Shown in pieces: positions 14,902 to 24,075 of a stretch of 44,473 nucleotides of DNA. Position numbers and translations under genes: made by a program. The notes beneath the pieces were generated by a model. It did no database searches, had not been told where the DNA came from, and saw only the letters and a list, made by a program, of their open reading frames with translations. Every line of letters starts with the position of its first letter. The stretch's first letter is position 1. The stretch comes from Lyngbya sp. HA4199-MV5 (GTDB lineage: Bacteria; Cyanobacteriota; Cyanobacteriia; Leptolyngbyales; Leptolyngbyaceae): positions 1 to 44,473 of the forward strand of contig JAHHHL010000051.1 of assembly GCA_019359375.1 (NCBI GenBank). The letters run 5' to 3'.

Positions 14902-17535
14902 CTATTTCGCTGTCAACACTTCTGGCGATAGGCGTTTGAATGCCAGACGCTCATTCTCTACGTCTACAAAAATGGTGTCGCCGTTGGTAAATTCGCCGCG
15001 CAAAATCGCTTTCGCAATCTGCGTTTCGAGTTCACGTTGGATGGCACGCTTCAGCGGACGGGCACCAAACACGGGGTCGTAACCCACTTCGGCGAGAAAG
15101 TCCAGCGCACTGTCGGAGAGTTTAAGCGACATCTTGCGATCGGACAACCGCTCCCCTAGCCGTAGGGTCTGAAGTTTGACGATCTGGCGGAGTTCTGCTT
15201 TCTGCAACGCGTGGAAGATGATGATCTCATCAATGCGGTTGAGAAATTCAGGACGGAAGCTAGTACGCATGGCATCCATCACCCGCGATCGCATCTCGTC
15301 GTAGCGGTTATCGTCGCCCGAAATATCGAGAATAAACTGCGACCCAATATTGCTGGTCATAATGATGACGGTGTTTTTAAAGTCCACCGTATGCCCCTGA
15401 GCATCCGTCACGCGCCCATCATCGAGAATTTGCAGCATGACATTGAACACATCGGGATGCGCCTTCTCAATTTCGTCAAACAGAATGACGGCATAGGGAC
15501 GGCGACGGATGGCTTCAGTTAACTGTCCGCCTTCGTCGTAACCCACGTAGCCTGGAGGTGCGCCGATTAAGCGGGAAACAGTGTGCTTCTCCATATACTC
15601 AGACATGTCAATGCGTACCATCGCTTCTTCGGTATCAAACAGATACGCAGCAAGGGCTTTTGCCAGTTCTGTTTTGCCTACGCCCGTTGGACCCAGGAAG
15701 ATGAAGCTGGCAGTGGGACGGTTAGGGTCGGCTAAGCCTGCCCGCGATCGCTGGATAGCATCCGCTACAGCCGTTACCGCTTCTTGTTGCCCAATGACGC
15801 GCTTGTGCAGATCATCTTCCAGGTGCAAGAGCTTTTGCATCTCCGACTCCACCAGTTTGCTGATGGGAATGCCCGTCCACTTGGAAATGATTTCGGCAAT
15901 GTCCGCCTCAGTTACTTCTTCACGTAGCAACGATGTGCCGTGAGTTTGTGACTGGTTAAATTGATCCTGAGCCTTTTGAAGTTGCTCTTGAAAGTAAGGC
16001 AACCGACCATATTCGATCTCAGAGGCGCGGTTCAGGCTGTAGTTTGAACTTTGAGGATTTTTAACCTGCTCAAGTTCAGTTTTAAGCTGGTCAATTTGTT
16101 CGCGCAGCGTTTGAATTTGATCGCTTAGCTCTTTTTCTGACTGCCACTGAGCATTAAGCGTGTGCTGTTCTTCCTTCAAATCGGCAAGTTCTTTTTCTAG
16201 GCGCTGTCGCCGCTCAACCGAGCCAAAGTCGATCGCACCTTTGAGCGACAGAATTTCCATCTCCAACTGCGTGATGCGTCGATCGATCGTCTCCAGCTCT
16301 TCTGGCTTTGAGGTTTTTTCCATCTTCAGCTTTGCCGCCGCTTCGTCTACTAGATCGATCGCTTTGTCAGGCAGAAAGCGATCGCTGATGTAGCGTGAAG
16401 AAAGAGTCGCCGCAGCAACCAGCGCATTGTCGGTGATGGTGACACTGTGGTGCGTTTCATACCGTTCCTTCAAGCCCCGTAGAATCGAAACGGTATCTTC
16501 CACGCTCGGTTGATCGATATAGACCTGTTGGAAGCGTCGCTCCAGTGCAGCATCTTTTTCGATGTACTTGCGATATTCATCCAGCGTTGTCGCACCAATA
16601 CAGCGCAGTTCGCCTCGTGCCAGCATGGGCTTCAGCAGGTTTCCGGCATCCATCGCGCCTTGCGTGGCACCAGCCCCAACAACGGTGTGAATTTCATCAA
16701 TAAATAAAATAATTTGTCCGCGCGATTCGGTGACTTCTTTGAGCACGGCTTTCAATCGTTCTTCAAACTCACCGCGATATTTGGCTCCCGCAATGAGAGC
16801 GCCCATATCCAGCGAGATGAGCTTACGATCCTTAAGCGATTCGGGGACTTCGGCTTTAACAATGCGCTGAGCCAAGCCTTCGGCGATCGCCGTTTTACCC
16901 ACACCCGGTTCACCAATCAGCACGGGATTATTCTTGGTACGCCGCGACAAAATTTGGATCGTGCGGCGAATTTCGTCATCGCGCCCAATCACAGGGTCGA
17001 GCTTGCCTTCGCGGGCAAACTGCGTCAAATCACGTCCATACTTTTCTAACGACTCGTACTTACCTTCCGGGTTTTGATCTGTCACCTTTTGACTTCCTCG
17101 AATCTGGTCGATCGCATTTCTCAGCCTGGTTTCATCTAGTTTAAGTTCCGCAAACAGCCCTTTACCAAAGCGATCATCGTTGGCATAGCCCAGCAAGAGA
17201 TGTTCGACAGAAATGTACTCATCGCCTAACTGTTTGCGGTAGCTGTCGGCGCGATCGAGCAAAGTATCCAGGCTGCGTCCCAGGTAAATTGACGTGCCAC
17301 TACCCGATACCTTGGGCTGCTTGCGGATAAAGTCATCCGTCCGATCGCGGCTCTGCTTCACGTCCACGCCGAGCTTGCTGAAAATGCTGCTAGCTAGTCC
17401 ATCCTGCTCTAACAGCGCTTTCAGGAGATGTTCTGATTCAATCTGCTGCTGCTGAGCCTGCTTGACCACTTCTTGCGTGCGCGCGATCGCTTCCCACGCC
17501 TTTTCTGTAAATTGATTGGGGTTTGTTGGCTGCAT
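14902..17535 (-). CDS. clpB: ClpB disaggregase chaperone
   Basis: 877-residue hexameric AAA+ chaperone that, with DnaK, pulls polypeptides out of aggregates in the cytoplasm. Order: Clp N-terminal repeats (1-150), first AAA domain with Walker A GEPGVGKT near 205, the long coiled-coil middle domain (about 400-540) characteristic of ClpB, and the second AAA domain with GPTGVGKT and the sensor-region [12 protein letters not shown]. Middle domain and length separate it from ClpC. It lacks the P-loop-distal IGF/L tripeptide region expected of ClpP-binding ClpA/C. No CIRCE element was seen upstream. It is monocistronic. Confidence 0.95.
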   Translation of the reverse strand: MQPTNPNQFTEKAWEAIARTQEVVKQAQQQQIESEHLLKALLEQDGLASSIFSKLGVDVKQSRDRTDDFIRKQPKVSGSGTSIYLGRSLDTLLDRADSYRKQLGDEYISVEHLLLGYANDDRFGKGLFAELKLDETRLRNAIDQIRGSQKVTDQNPEGKYESLEKYGRDLTQFAREGKLDPVIGRDDEIRRTIQILSRRTKNNPVLIGEPGVGKTAIAEGLAQRIVKAEVPESLKDRKLISLDMGALIAGAKYRGEFEERLKAVLKEVTESRGQIILFIDEIHTVVGAGATQGAMDAGNLLKPMLARGELRCIGATTLDEYRKYIEKDAALERRFQQVYIDQPSVEDTVSILRGLKERYETHHSVTITDNALVAAATLSSRYISDRFLPDKAIDLVDEAAAKLKMEKTSKPEELETIDRRITQLEMEILSLKGAIDFGSVERRQRLEKELADLKEEQHTLNAQWQSEKELSDQIQTLREQIDQLKTELEQVKNPQSSNYSLNRASEIEYGRLPYFQEQLQKAQDQFNQSQTHGTSLLREEVTEADIAEIISKWTGIPISKLVESEMQKLLHLEDDLHKRVIGQQEAVTAVADAIQRSRAGLADPNRPTASFIFLGPTGVGKTELAKALAAYLFDTEEAMVRIDMSEYMEKHTVSRLIGAPPGYVGYDEGGQLTEAIRRRPYAVILFDEIEKAHPDVFNVMLQILDDGRVTDAQGHTVDFKNTVIIMTSNIGSQFILDISGDDNRYDEMRSRVMDAMRTSFRPEFLNRIDEIIIFHALQKAELRQIVKLQTLRLGERLSDRKMSLKLSDSALDFLAEVGYDPVFGARPLKRAIQRELETQIAKAILRGEFTNGDTIFVDVENERLAFKRLSPEVLTAK

Positions 17536-18086
17536 AGTCCCCTCGATCTAGCGTTTCGCTTACGTTAATACCGTCATTGTAGAGAAGTCCGTGCGATCGA
17601 TAGGATCGGTGTTCACGCCACTTTGGATGAGTATTGCCGAAGCCCTGGTTGTGCCAGATGTTTAGCCAGGTCGAGGACGATTTACTTTAGAAGAGCTATC
17701 GCAACAACTTGCAACGCTAACTTTTGTACGGTTTTCGATAAATCTTTACATTCGAGCAAGGCTCTAGATGTAGGGTCTTTGCCTCCTTTTAGCGGTTTTT
17801 CACGCCAAGGCTGTGGGCAATCACGCCTTACACCATCTTTCCCAATAAAACTCTCCGTTCATTTGCGGAAGTTTGTGGTTTAAGTGAGTGGCAAATACGT
17901 ACAATCACGATTGCAACCATGCAAGATCACTCTCTTGGGTGAACCAACCAGGTGATGATGCTCTGGCTTGCAAACAGTAGCATAGCGCCACGACATAGTG
18001 TTTTCAGGCGATCAGCCTTCTTTAAGAGCCGTCTCCTTGCACTGTCCAGGTCAACATAGCTGCTAACGTTTTGTGTCTTTGCTCAA
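17536..18086. other. Intergenic region upstream of clpB
   Basis: About 550 bases between the divergent clpB and DUF2949 genes. An 86-codon open frame at 17623-17883 has no recognisable family features and no ribosome binding site, and I do not call it. No clear heat-shock operator or tRNA was found. Confidence 0.4.
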
Positions 18087-18311
18087 TTGACTCAACATTC
18101 AGGGGTGAAAAGTCCAGCCGTGCAATCCGATCGCAGTAATCTTCAGCTCATCAATTTTTTACAGAAAGAACTTGCGCTTTCTACGACGGCGATCGCGATG
18201 GCACTCCGTTACAGTGAGCAAGACCCCGGTCCGCTGCCCATGATTCTCTGGCAGTACGGCTTTGTTTCTCTAGAGCAGCTAGAGCAGATCTTCGATTGGC
18301 TAGAAGGCTAG
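18087..18311 (+). CDS. DUF2949 small cyanobacterial protein
   Basis: 74-residue protein of a family restricted to cyanobacteria and without known function. The core LQLINFLQKELALS, then AIAMALRYSEQ and LPMILWQYGFVSLEQLEQIF matches what I recall for DUF2949. All-helical, no membrane segment. The start is uncertain: TTG at 18087 keeps a 13-residue variable lead; GTG at 18105 is an alternative, but the AGGGG before it is too close to act as ribosome binding site. Confidence 0.8.
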   Translation: MTQHSGVKSPAVQSDRSNLQLINFLQKELALSTTAIAMALRYSEQDPGPLPMILWQYGFVSLEQLEQIFDWLEG

Positions 18312-18340
18312 TAGAGCAACTTAAAAGTTCTGCAACGTAG

Positions 18341-18368
18341 GTTGGGTAGAGTGATAGCGAAACCCAAC
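18341..18368. other. Hairpin after DUF2949
   Basis: GTTGGGT (18341-18347) pairs with ACCCAAC (18362-18368) across a 14-base loop. Similar GTTGGGT...ACCCAAC palindromes are dispersed in many cyanobacterial genomes. It has no T tract, so terminator function is uncertain. Confidence 0.5.
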
Positions 18369-18410
18369 AGCTCCAAAGCTTTCATGTTGCAAAATTAAGT
18401 GTTTGCTGTA

Positions 18411-18502
18411 CTAGAGCATGTCATCAATTAAGCCCAGAAACCTTGAGGTATCAGCATTACCGCGCCCGCTCTAGCAAATAAAACTGGGGGCTGGAACCCT
18501 TA
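18411..18502. repeat. Truncated copy of the 123-bp palindromic element, copy C
   Basis: CTAG (18411-18414) is followed by the left end AGCATGTCATCAATTA; module 1 closes with GCTCTAG at 18468-18474, and module 2 starts CTGGGGGCTGGAACCCTT but is cut off at about 18502, three bases before the ridA stop codon. The right inverted end is missing. It lies between the convergent DUF2949 and ridA genes. Confidence 0.75.
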
Positions 18503-18504
18503 CA

Positions 18505-18891
18505 CTAAACCACCGCAATGCACTCAATTTCGACGAGGACATCTTTAGGCAGACGGGCTACTTCGACACAGGCACGGGCAGGCGCGATCGCGTCTTCAAA
18601 ATGGCTGGCATAGACCGCATTCATCGCGGCAAAATCATTCATATCTTTGAGAAAAACCGTTGTCTTGGCGACATCTGATAGCGTGGCACCCCCTGCTTCG
18701 AGAATCGCCTTGAGATTGGCGATCGCCTGCTCTGTTTGTGCTGCCACGTCGGTACCCACAATCTCGCCCGTTGTTGAACTGAGGGGAATTTGACCCGCCA
18801 CAAAGATGAAGCGACCAGTGGCGGCGATCGCCTGGTTGTAGGGTCCGACAGGTGCAGGGGCGCGATCGGTACGGATAATTTCACGAGACAT
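18505..18891 (-). CDS. ridA: RidA enamine/imine deaminase
   Basis: 128-residue RidA/YER057c/UK114 protein that hydrolyses reactive 2-aminoacrylate and related imines released by PLP enzymes. Family motifs: [19 protein letters not shown], the Arg-containing [12 protein letters not shown] and EIECIAVV at the end; the Arg that binds substrate carboxylate is present. The open frame runs upstream to 19197, but that extension is only the in-frame reading of a 21-bp minisatellite, so I start at ATG 18891, which gives the normal family length. Its stop lies three bases from a truncated palindromic repeat. Confidence 0.93.
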   Translation of the reverse strand: MSREIIRTDRAPAPVGPYNQAIAATGRFIFVAGQIPLSSTTGEIVGTDVAAQTEQAIANLKAILEAGGATLSDVAKTTVFLKDMNDFAAMNAVYASHFEDAIAPARACVEVARLPKDVLVEIECIAVV

Positions 18892-18897
18892 AGATGG

Positions 18898-18935
18898 GTG
18901 AGGAGTAAGGAGTAAGGAGTGAGGAGTAAAAGTTT
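18898..18935. repeat. Short GAGTAAG-type tandem repeat
   Basis: GTGAGGAGTAAGGAGTAAGG and two further variant heptamer units directly upstream of ridA. It probably belongs to the same heptanucleotide repeat class as 14763-14901. Confidence 0.65.
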
Positions 18936-19016
18936 TGAGTTGCCAGCAGTCAGCACAAGAACTTTGAGTTTCGAGTTTTGAGCCTGAAAGATTGAGGGTT
19001 GAACTCGAAAGGCTGA

Positions 19017-19206
19017 AGCTTGAGGTCAAACGACGGAGCTTGGAACTCGGAATATCAAGCTTGGACCTCGAAGTGTCAAGCCTGGAACTTGAAGTGTCAA
19101 GATTTGAGGTCGGAATGTCCAGCCTAAGACTCGGAGTGTCGAGGTTTAAGGTCGGAATGTCAGGCCTGAGACTCGGAACATTGAGCCTGGAACTCAAAAC
19201 ATCATA
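19017..19206. repeat. 21-bp minisatellite, about nine units
   Basis: Successive 21-base units follow the consensus AGCCTGGAACTCGGAATGTC plus one base, with about 60-85% identity between units. Because 21 is a multiple of three, the array stays open in frames on both strands and yields artificial heptapeptide repeats (SSLELEV-like on the plus strand, SLRLDIP-like on the minus strand). It fills the space between ridA and the Nudix gene and probably lies in the leader of ridA. Confidence 0.85.
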
Positions 19207-19260
19207 TCTAAGCTTGAAAGCGCTTCCCTACTCCCCACTCCCCATTCCCTACTCCACCCA

Positions 19261-19704
19261 TTACACCCCCGGTTTCATACCATAGTGCCGATAGCGCCAG
19301 TAGTCGCGCAAGATGCGATCGTGGTCAAAGCAGAGATTGGTGGGCATGCGCCAGGATTCAAACACGTCTAGATGTTTGGCATCGTCGCCTGCTTTTGGGG
19401 TGCCCTGGGCGATCGCCAGAAACACAATGCTCAGCGTATGTTGGCGCGGGTCGCGGTTGGGGTCGGAATAGACGTGAAACTGTTCGATGAGTTCGACCTG
19501 CAAGCCTACTTCTTCTGCTGCTTCTCGTTTAGCGGCGGTTTCTACGGCTTCTCCATAATCGACAAAGCCACCGGGCAGCGCCCAGCCATAGGGAGGATTC
19601 AGTCGCTCAATGAGAACGATCGGTCGGTGAGGGCGATCGCTCAGTTCAATAATGATATCAACGGTTGGAGTGGGGTTACGGTGTGCCACAGGCAGGTCTT
19701 TCAT
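19261..19704 (-). CDS. Nudix hydrolase
   Basis: 147-residue pyrophosphohydrolase of the Nudix superfamily. The full Nudix box is present: [24 protein letters not shown], that is GX5EX7REUXEEXGU, with the metal-binding Glu residues intact. The substrate is not predictable; the set resembles ADP-ribose/NADH-type house-cleaning enzymes. The frame can start at TTG 19743 or ATG 19704; neither has a good ribosome binding site and I use the ATG ([11 protein letters not shown]). It is divergent from malQ with about 80 bases between them. Confidence 0.9.
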   Translation of the reverse strand: MKDLPVAHRNPTPTVDIIIELSDRPHRPIVLIERLNPPYGWALPGGFVDYGEAVETAAKREAAEEVGLQVELIEQFHVYSDPNRDPRQHTLSIVFLAIAQGTPKAGDDAKHLDVFESWRMPTNLCFDHDRILRDYWRYRHYGMKPGV

Positions 19705-19782
19705 CCGATAGGTTTTAACCTTGGAACACCATGATAGAGTCAAACCAACGCCGATCGCACTTAAACCATTTCACTCAACGAC

Positions 19783-21318
19783 ATGACTCGTTCTTCCGAC
19801 TCCAACTTCTCTGTCTCGTCATCTAGAGTGAGTGGTATTCTTCTGCACCCGACCTCTTTCCCCGGTCGTTTTGGTATTGGTGATTTAGGTCCCCAGGCTC
19901 GTGATTTTGTGGATTTTTTGGCAGAAACTGGGCAACAGCTTTGGCAAGTGCTGCCATTGGGTCCCACAGGTTTTGGCAACTCGCCGTATATGTGCTATTC
20001 AGCGCTGGCGGGCAATCCGTTGCTGATCAGTCCGGAGCGCCTACGCGATAACGGCATGCTGAGCGAATCAGACTTTGCCGATTTGCCGAACTTTGCAGGC
20101 GATCGCGTCCAGTTCGATCAGGTGGCTCCTGTAAAAATGGCGCTGCTGGAAAAAGCGTGCGAGAACTTCAAAAACCGCGCCAACAGTGACCAAAAACACC
20201 AGTTTGCCGCTTTCTGTGAAAGCAAAGCCTACTGGCTGGATGACTATGCCCTCTTTATGGCGTTGAAGCAAACGCAGGATGGCTCAAGCTGGCACACCTG
20301 GGAACCTGCGATCGCCCAGCATAAGCCAGAAGCGTTAGAACAGTGTCGTCGCCGCTTGCCCGCTGAGATTTTCTATCACAAATACCTGCAATACGAATTT
20401 TTCCATCAGTGGTCTGACCTTAAGCAATACGCCAACGCCAAAGGCATTGAGATTATTGGTGACATTCCCATTTATGTAGCTCACGACAGCGCCGATGTGT
20501 GGGCAAACCCCGCAAACTTCTGCCTGGATGAAGCCACAGGTGAACCCGCACTCATGGCAGGCGTACCACCCGACTACTTCAGTGCCACCGGGCAACTGTG
20601 GGGCAATCCCGTTTACAACTGGGAGCATTTACAGCAATCCGACTTTGCCTGGTGGGTGAGCCGCTTTCGCGCCATGTTGGACTATGTAGACTTAATCCGC
20701 ATTGACCACTTCCGGGGGTTTGAAGCGTTTTGGGCAGTCAAACAGGGTGAAGATACCGCTATGAACGGCGGTTGGGTCGAAGCTCCAGGCGCGGAATTTT
20801 TTGAAGTGCTGCGGGAGAAACTGGGCAAGCTGCCGATTCTAGCGGAAGATTTGGGCGTGATTACCCCTGAAGTGGAGGCACTGCGCGACCAGTTTGAATT
20901 TCCCGGCATGAAGGTGCTGCAATTTGCCTTTGGGTCTGATCCTGCCAATCCGTTTTTGCCGTTTAACTATCCCCGTCGCTGCGTGGTGTATACGGGCACC
21001 CATGACAATGACACGACGCTTGGCTGGTTCAATCAACTGTCTGATTACGAGAAGGGCAACCTGGTGAATTACCTGGGCAGCATCAGTCCGGATGGCATCC
21101 AGTGGGATCTCATTCGTCTGGCGCTGGGTTCGATCGCCAATCTTGCCATCATTCCCCTCCAAGACATTTTGGGGCTGGGAACCGAAGCACGCATGAATTT
21201 TCCGAGCGTGGCAGAAGGCAACTGGCAGTGGCGCTATCATGCGGAGGCGCTGAATGGAGAATTGAGCGATCGCCTCAAAACCCTCACCAAACTCTTCGGG
21301 CGCGCTCCCATAACATAA
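19783..21318 (+). CDS. malQ: 4-alpha-glucanotransferase
   Basis: 511-residue GH77 amylomaltase/disproportionating enzyme that transfers alpha-1,4-glucan segments, part of glycogen/maltodextrin turnover. The nucleophile is Asp308 in LIRIDHFRGF, the acid/base Glu is in LAEDLGVITPE, and the transition-state Asp is in HDNDTT. The N-terminal GILLHPTSFPGRFGIGDLG is characteristic of the family. Length is normal. It ends 16 bases from the convergent unknown gene at 21335, with no visible terminator between. Confidence 0.95.
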   Translation: MTRSSDSNFSVSSSRVSGILLHPTSFPGRFGIGDLGPQARDFVDFLAETGQQLWQVLPLGPTGFGNSPYMCYSALAGNPLLISPERLRDNGMLSESDFADLPNFAGDRVQFDQVAPVKMALLEKACENFKNRANSDQKHQFAAFCESKAYWLDDYALFMALKQTQDGSSWHTWEPAIAQHKPEALEQCRRRLPAEIFYHKYLQYEFFHQWSDLKQYANAKGIEIIGDIPIYVAHDSADVWANPANFCLDEATGEPALMAGVPPDYFSATGQLWGNPVYNWEHLQQSDFAWWVSRFRAMLDYVDLIRIDHFRGFEAFWAVKQGEDTAMNGGWVEAPGAEFFEVLREKLGKLPILAEDLGVITPEVEALRDQFEFPGMKVLQFAFGSDPANPFLPFNYPRRCVVYTGTHDNDTTLGWFNQLSDYEKGNLVNYLGSISPDGIQWDLIRLALGSIANLAIIPLQDILGLGTEARMNFPSVAEGNWQWRYHAEALNGELSDRLKTLTKLFGRAPIT

Positions 21319-21334
21319 AGCGAAATGGCTCGAC

Positions 21335-22339
21335 TTACTCTGTAGCCAGCAAATTAGCTGAAGCCGTACTCACATCTTTTATATATTGGTATTCTTCTTT
21401 CAGCACTTTAAATTGTGTTTCGTACTGCGCCTGAATGGATACATGATCATCTGAGATCAAGTTGGGATTGTGTGTTGCCAGTTCAATGCCAATGAGTAGA
21501 TCGCTAATAACGCGGCGGTAAAGTTGATCCAGTTCCAAAGATTTGCAGTGCAGCTCATTCAATCGAGACAATGCCATTTCATAACTACGTTTGTGGCTGG
21601 CATACGTTTCTGATGTCATCATTAGTCCTAGCAATTGAAGAATTTCATGGCGCTGTTGCAGGTATTTATGATCTTCTTTCAGTAATTGGAAATGTTGCCT
21701 GACAAAGGGAGCAACTTGCTCTCGTGCAGATTTATACCTTAGCTTATCTGACAGGCTCAATTTATGCCAACTTGGAGTAAAAAGCTCCGAATGAAGTGTT
21801 GTAGACGGATGCTGCTCTAGAGCATGAGCACAATGAAGCCAGCGGTCTAGTAATAACCTGGGATACCAGAGTTCGACCAGATCACAAAGCCAATATTCAT
21901 AATGAAGTTTGCCATCATTGTCCAAGGCTGGAAAGACAATCTCGGCGTAGCACAATGCTTTGCTTTGAGGTGTCTTTTCTATGTATCTGATCCCTTCAAG
22001 CACGGCTAATCGCCCTAAAGGAAAGCGCTGCTTGTCAAGTTTAGCCGCCGACAATAGTAGTTCATTAGAGTAACGTTTGCCAGACGAGTGTTGTCGTCTT
22101 TTGAGTTCAAGAAGCAAATTTCCACCAGCACCAACCTGTAGAATTTTGTGCTGACGAATCTGTTGAATCTCTTGCAGTGGGCGCAGAATAAACTCATCCA
22201 CCAAGAGTAGGCTAAGAGCCAGAAAAGTAATACCTGATGCTGAAATGAAACTCATCGTAAAACTTAACGACAGCGGCATGAGACCGACTGCAAATATCGT
22301 TAAGAATAGACTCGTTAACAGGAATGTGCGTGATAACAT
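21335..22339 (-). CDS. Unknown membrane-anchored protein
   Basis: 334 residues, not recognised. Two hydrophobic segments near the N-terminus (about 5-27 and 29-50) form a hairpin anchor; the rest is a hydrophilic, mostly helical domain rich in Leu, Gln, His and Glu with predicted coiled-coil near the end (QYETQFKVLKEEYQYIKD). There is no known catalytic motif. Base composition is more AT-rich than the neighbouring malQ and the codon choice is less HIP1-like, so lineage-specific origin or transfer is possible. Confidence 0.6.
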   Translation of the reverse strand: MLSRTFLLTSLFLTIFAVGLMPLSLSFTMSFISASGITFLALSLLLVDEFILRPLQEIQQIRQHKILQVGAGGNLLLELKRRQHSSGKRYSNELLLSAAKLDKQRFPLGRLAVLEGIRYIEKTPQSKALCYAEIVFPALDNDGKLHYEYWLCDLVELWYPRLLLDRWLHCAHALEQHPSTTLHSELFTPSWHKLSLSDKLRYKSAREQVAPFVRQHFQLLKEDHKYLQQRHEILQLLGLMMTSETYASHKRSYEMALSRLNELHCKSLELDQLYRRVISDLLIGIELATHNPNLISDDHVSIQAQYETQFKVLKEEYQYIKDVSTASANLLATE

Positions 22340-22446
22340 AGCTGGCTTCAGAAAGATTAGACCGCTACACGCTAAAACTCTAATATTGCTTCTAGCTTAA
22401 ACCTGCTGATAGCTTTTTAGCCAGAAAATGCCTGTCTAGTTAACTT

Positions 22447-23373
22447 TCATGAACCGACCAATGCCCATCCCAGTCGCGTTGGCTGTTCGTAAATGCGCTT
22501 GAGGGTGTTGATATCGCGGGGTGAAATGGGCAGTGGGTTACGCACCTGGGAGAAGTACATTACATCGGCTTGCGATCGACTATGCCCCCAAATGCCCAGG
22601 GCGTGACCCAGTTCGTGCCGTGCTGCTGCCTGAAGGTATTGGGGAGCTTGATCGGGGCGCAACTGAATGGTGCAGCGGAGAGCCAGCATTGGCTTTGTCG
22701 CAGGGTCTTTCAAGGAGCCTTGGACGGAAACCTTGTAAGTTGTTACCGCCGATCGCGCACGACCAATGCTCACGGTTGGACGTTCTCGTGGATAACCCGT
22801 TGTCTCCTGGTTGGTTGGGGGTTCAAATTGCAGGGGAGGAGCCGATCGCAAAACCACAATATTGGCACCTTCAGCCTGCTCGACCCGTTCTAATGGTAAA
22901 TACCGATTCCACTCTCGCACTGCCTGCGAGACAGCCGTAATCCACGCCTGCGATCGCTGTGCGGTAAACGGACTCGCCAGTTCTGCTGTGGTTGGTGGCT
23001 GAATGTAAACGCTCAGCGGGAAGTGAGTCCAGACCAGGTAATTCACTGGAACCACTTCAATTTGATCAAAATAATCCCCAGCTTGAGATGCATTCCACTG
23101 TGCCAGCGTTGGCGGCAAGGGGTGAGACTGAAGGGGAAAATCGGGCGCAGGCTTCTGGGCGATCGGCTGTCCGGTTGTGTGGAAAGCTGCTGTTGCTAGT
23201 TGTTCCGATCGCGTCAGCAAAGGATGCGCCATCATCACAAGCGCGATCGTCCCAAGCGCGATCGCCAGAAGTGGAAGTTTGAATAGAGTGCTCTGTCGCG
23301 ATCGCGTCAGCCAACGCTGCTGTATCAAACCAAGCACTCCTCTTCGGACACCTTCCCAGTGCATGAGCTGCAA
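22447..23373 (-). CDS. Matrixin-like zinc metallopeptidase
   Basis: 308-residue predicted membrane-anchored or secreted protease. One N-terminal hydrophobic segment (LPLLAIALGTIALVMMAHPL, about 30-50) serves as signal/anchor. The zinc motif HELGHALGIWGH fits HExxHxxGxxH of the metzincin clan, and DVMYF 5-9 residues later supplies the Met-turn. The family is common in cyanobacteria; substrates are unknown. Several in-frame Met codons near the start leave the exact N-terminus open. Confidence 0.82.
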   Translation of the reverse strand: MQLMHWEGVRRGVLGLIQQRWLTRSRQSTLFKLPLLAIALGTIALVMMAHPLLTRSEQLATAAFHTTGQPIAQKPAPDFPLQSHPLPPTLAQWNASQAGDYFDQIEVVPVNYLVWTHFPLSVYIQPPTTAELASPFTAQRSQAWITAVSQAVREWNRYLPLERVEQAEGANIVVLRSAPPLQFEPPTNQETTGYPRERPTVSIGRARSAVTTYKVSVQGSLKDPATKPMLALRCTIQLRPDQAPQYLQAAARHELGHALGIWGHSRSQADVMYFSQVRNPLPISPRDINTLKRIYEQPTRLGWALVGS

Positions 23374-23479
23374 AAAATAAGCACAACAAAGCCCTTCTAG
23401 CGATCGCTTCAGGCAGTACCTCAGACCTCTATCAGTGCCTACAGTAAGCTTCTAGCTGCACAGCTCAGTGAGAAGCACT

Positions 23480-23513
23480 CCCTTCTGCCCTCTGCCTCCT
23501 GCCCTCTGCCTTA
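23480..23513. repeat. CCCTCTGCCTCCTG-type short repeat
   Basis: Several copies of a CCCTCTGCC unit just downstream of secG. The same unit, or its complement GGCAGAGGG, recurs at 28889-28923 and 40190-40222. Confidence 0.6.
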
Positions 23514-23514
23514 T

Positions 23515-23748
23515 CTACTTCGGCAACCAAGGTGCGCTCAATACAACCGTCAGACTCATAAAGAGCACCGTCAGCACCCATGTCACCCTATTGAGCGTGG
23601 TTTCAGCGCTCTTGGTGCTGGTAAACAACTGCGCCTGTCCACCTAAGCCACCTAAGCCATCACCTTTAGGACTGTGCAATAGTACCAGCACAATCAAACC
23701 GAGAGCCGAAAGCGCCCAAATTGCTTCCAGGACATAGTTAAGCGTCAT
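23515..23748 (-). CDS. secG: SecG preprotein translocase subunit
   Basis: 77-residue membrane component of the SecYEG channel. Two membrane helices (about 5-24 and 52-72) flank the conserved cytoplasmic loop LLHSPKGDGLGGLGG, the hallmark of SecG. Length is typical for cyanobacteria. It is monocistronic; a short pyrimidine-rich tandem repeat lies just after its stop. Confidence 0.93.
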   Translation of the reverse strand: MTLNYVLEAIWALSALGLIVLVLLHSPKGDGLGGLGGQAQLFTSTKSAETTLNRVTWVLTVLFMSLTVVLSAPWLPK

Positions 23749-24075
23749 CGTGAAACCCTTCGTGCGACAAAGACAAAAGAAATAGGATTGTGAGTCTAGA
23801 TGCCAAATATCTAGCCAACCTTTATTTTACAGTCCACCGCCTCCAGACTGTAAACTTCTTCAGCGATCGCTGCCCCCCGTTGTAGCCACTTCTCATACTA
23901 ATCATCCATGCTAATGTTTCAGCACCCCAAGAAATGAAAAGGGTGTGGGGTGTAGGGTGTGAACAACTGTATTTTCAGAGCAATTTGTTTGGAGTATGTG
24001 GGAGACCGGAGCGGGTAAAAGGCAAAGGGCAAAGGGGGGATGAACACATGCTTTTGAGCGATCGTGCAGGCGTTG
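23749..24075. other. Intergenic stretch with simple repeats
   Basis: No gene. It contains GTGTGGGGTGTAGGGTGTG around 23942-23962 and GGCAAAGGGCAAAGGGG around 24020-24040, both members of simple repeat classes seen elsewhere in the window. The secG promoter must be at its left side. Confidence 0.5.

Noticed and set aside
17536-17600. CIRCE heat-shock operator upstream of clpB
   Set aside because: TTAGCACTC-N9-GAGTGCTAA or a close variant was looked for and not seen.
17623-17883. 86-codon frame upstream of clpB
   Set aside because: No ribosome binding site, no recognisable domain, Cys/Ser-rich random-looking translation.
18892-19197. N-terminal extension of RidA
   Set aside because: Family proteins are about 128 residues and start at the ATG at 18891; the extension is repeat-derived.
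19017-19206. Possible CRISPR array
   Set aside because: Units of 21 bases are contiguous, with no unique spacers and no cas genes nearby.
18992-19285. 97-codon plus-strand frame with coiled-coil-like heptads
   Set aside because: It is the translation of the 21-bp minisatellite plus a simple repeat; the opposite strand is equally open.
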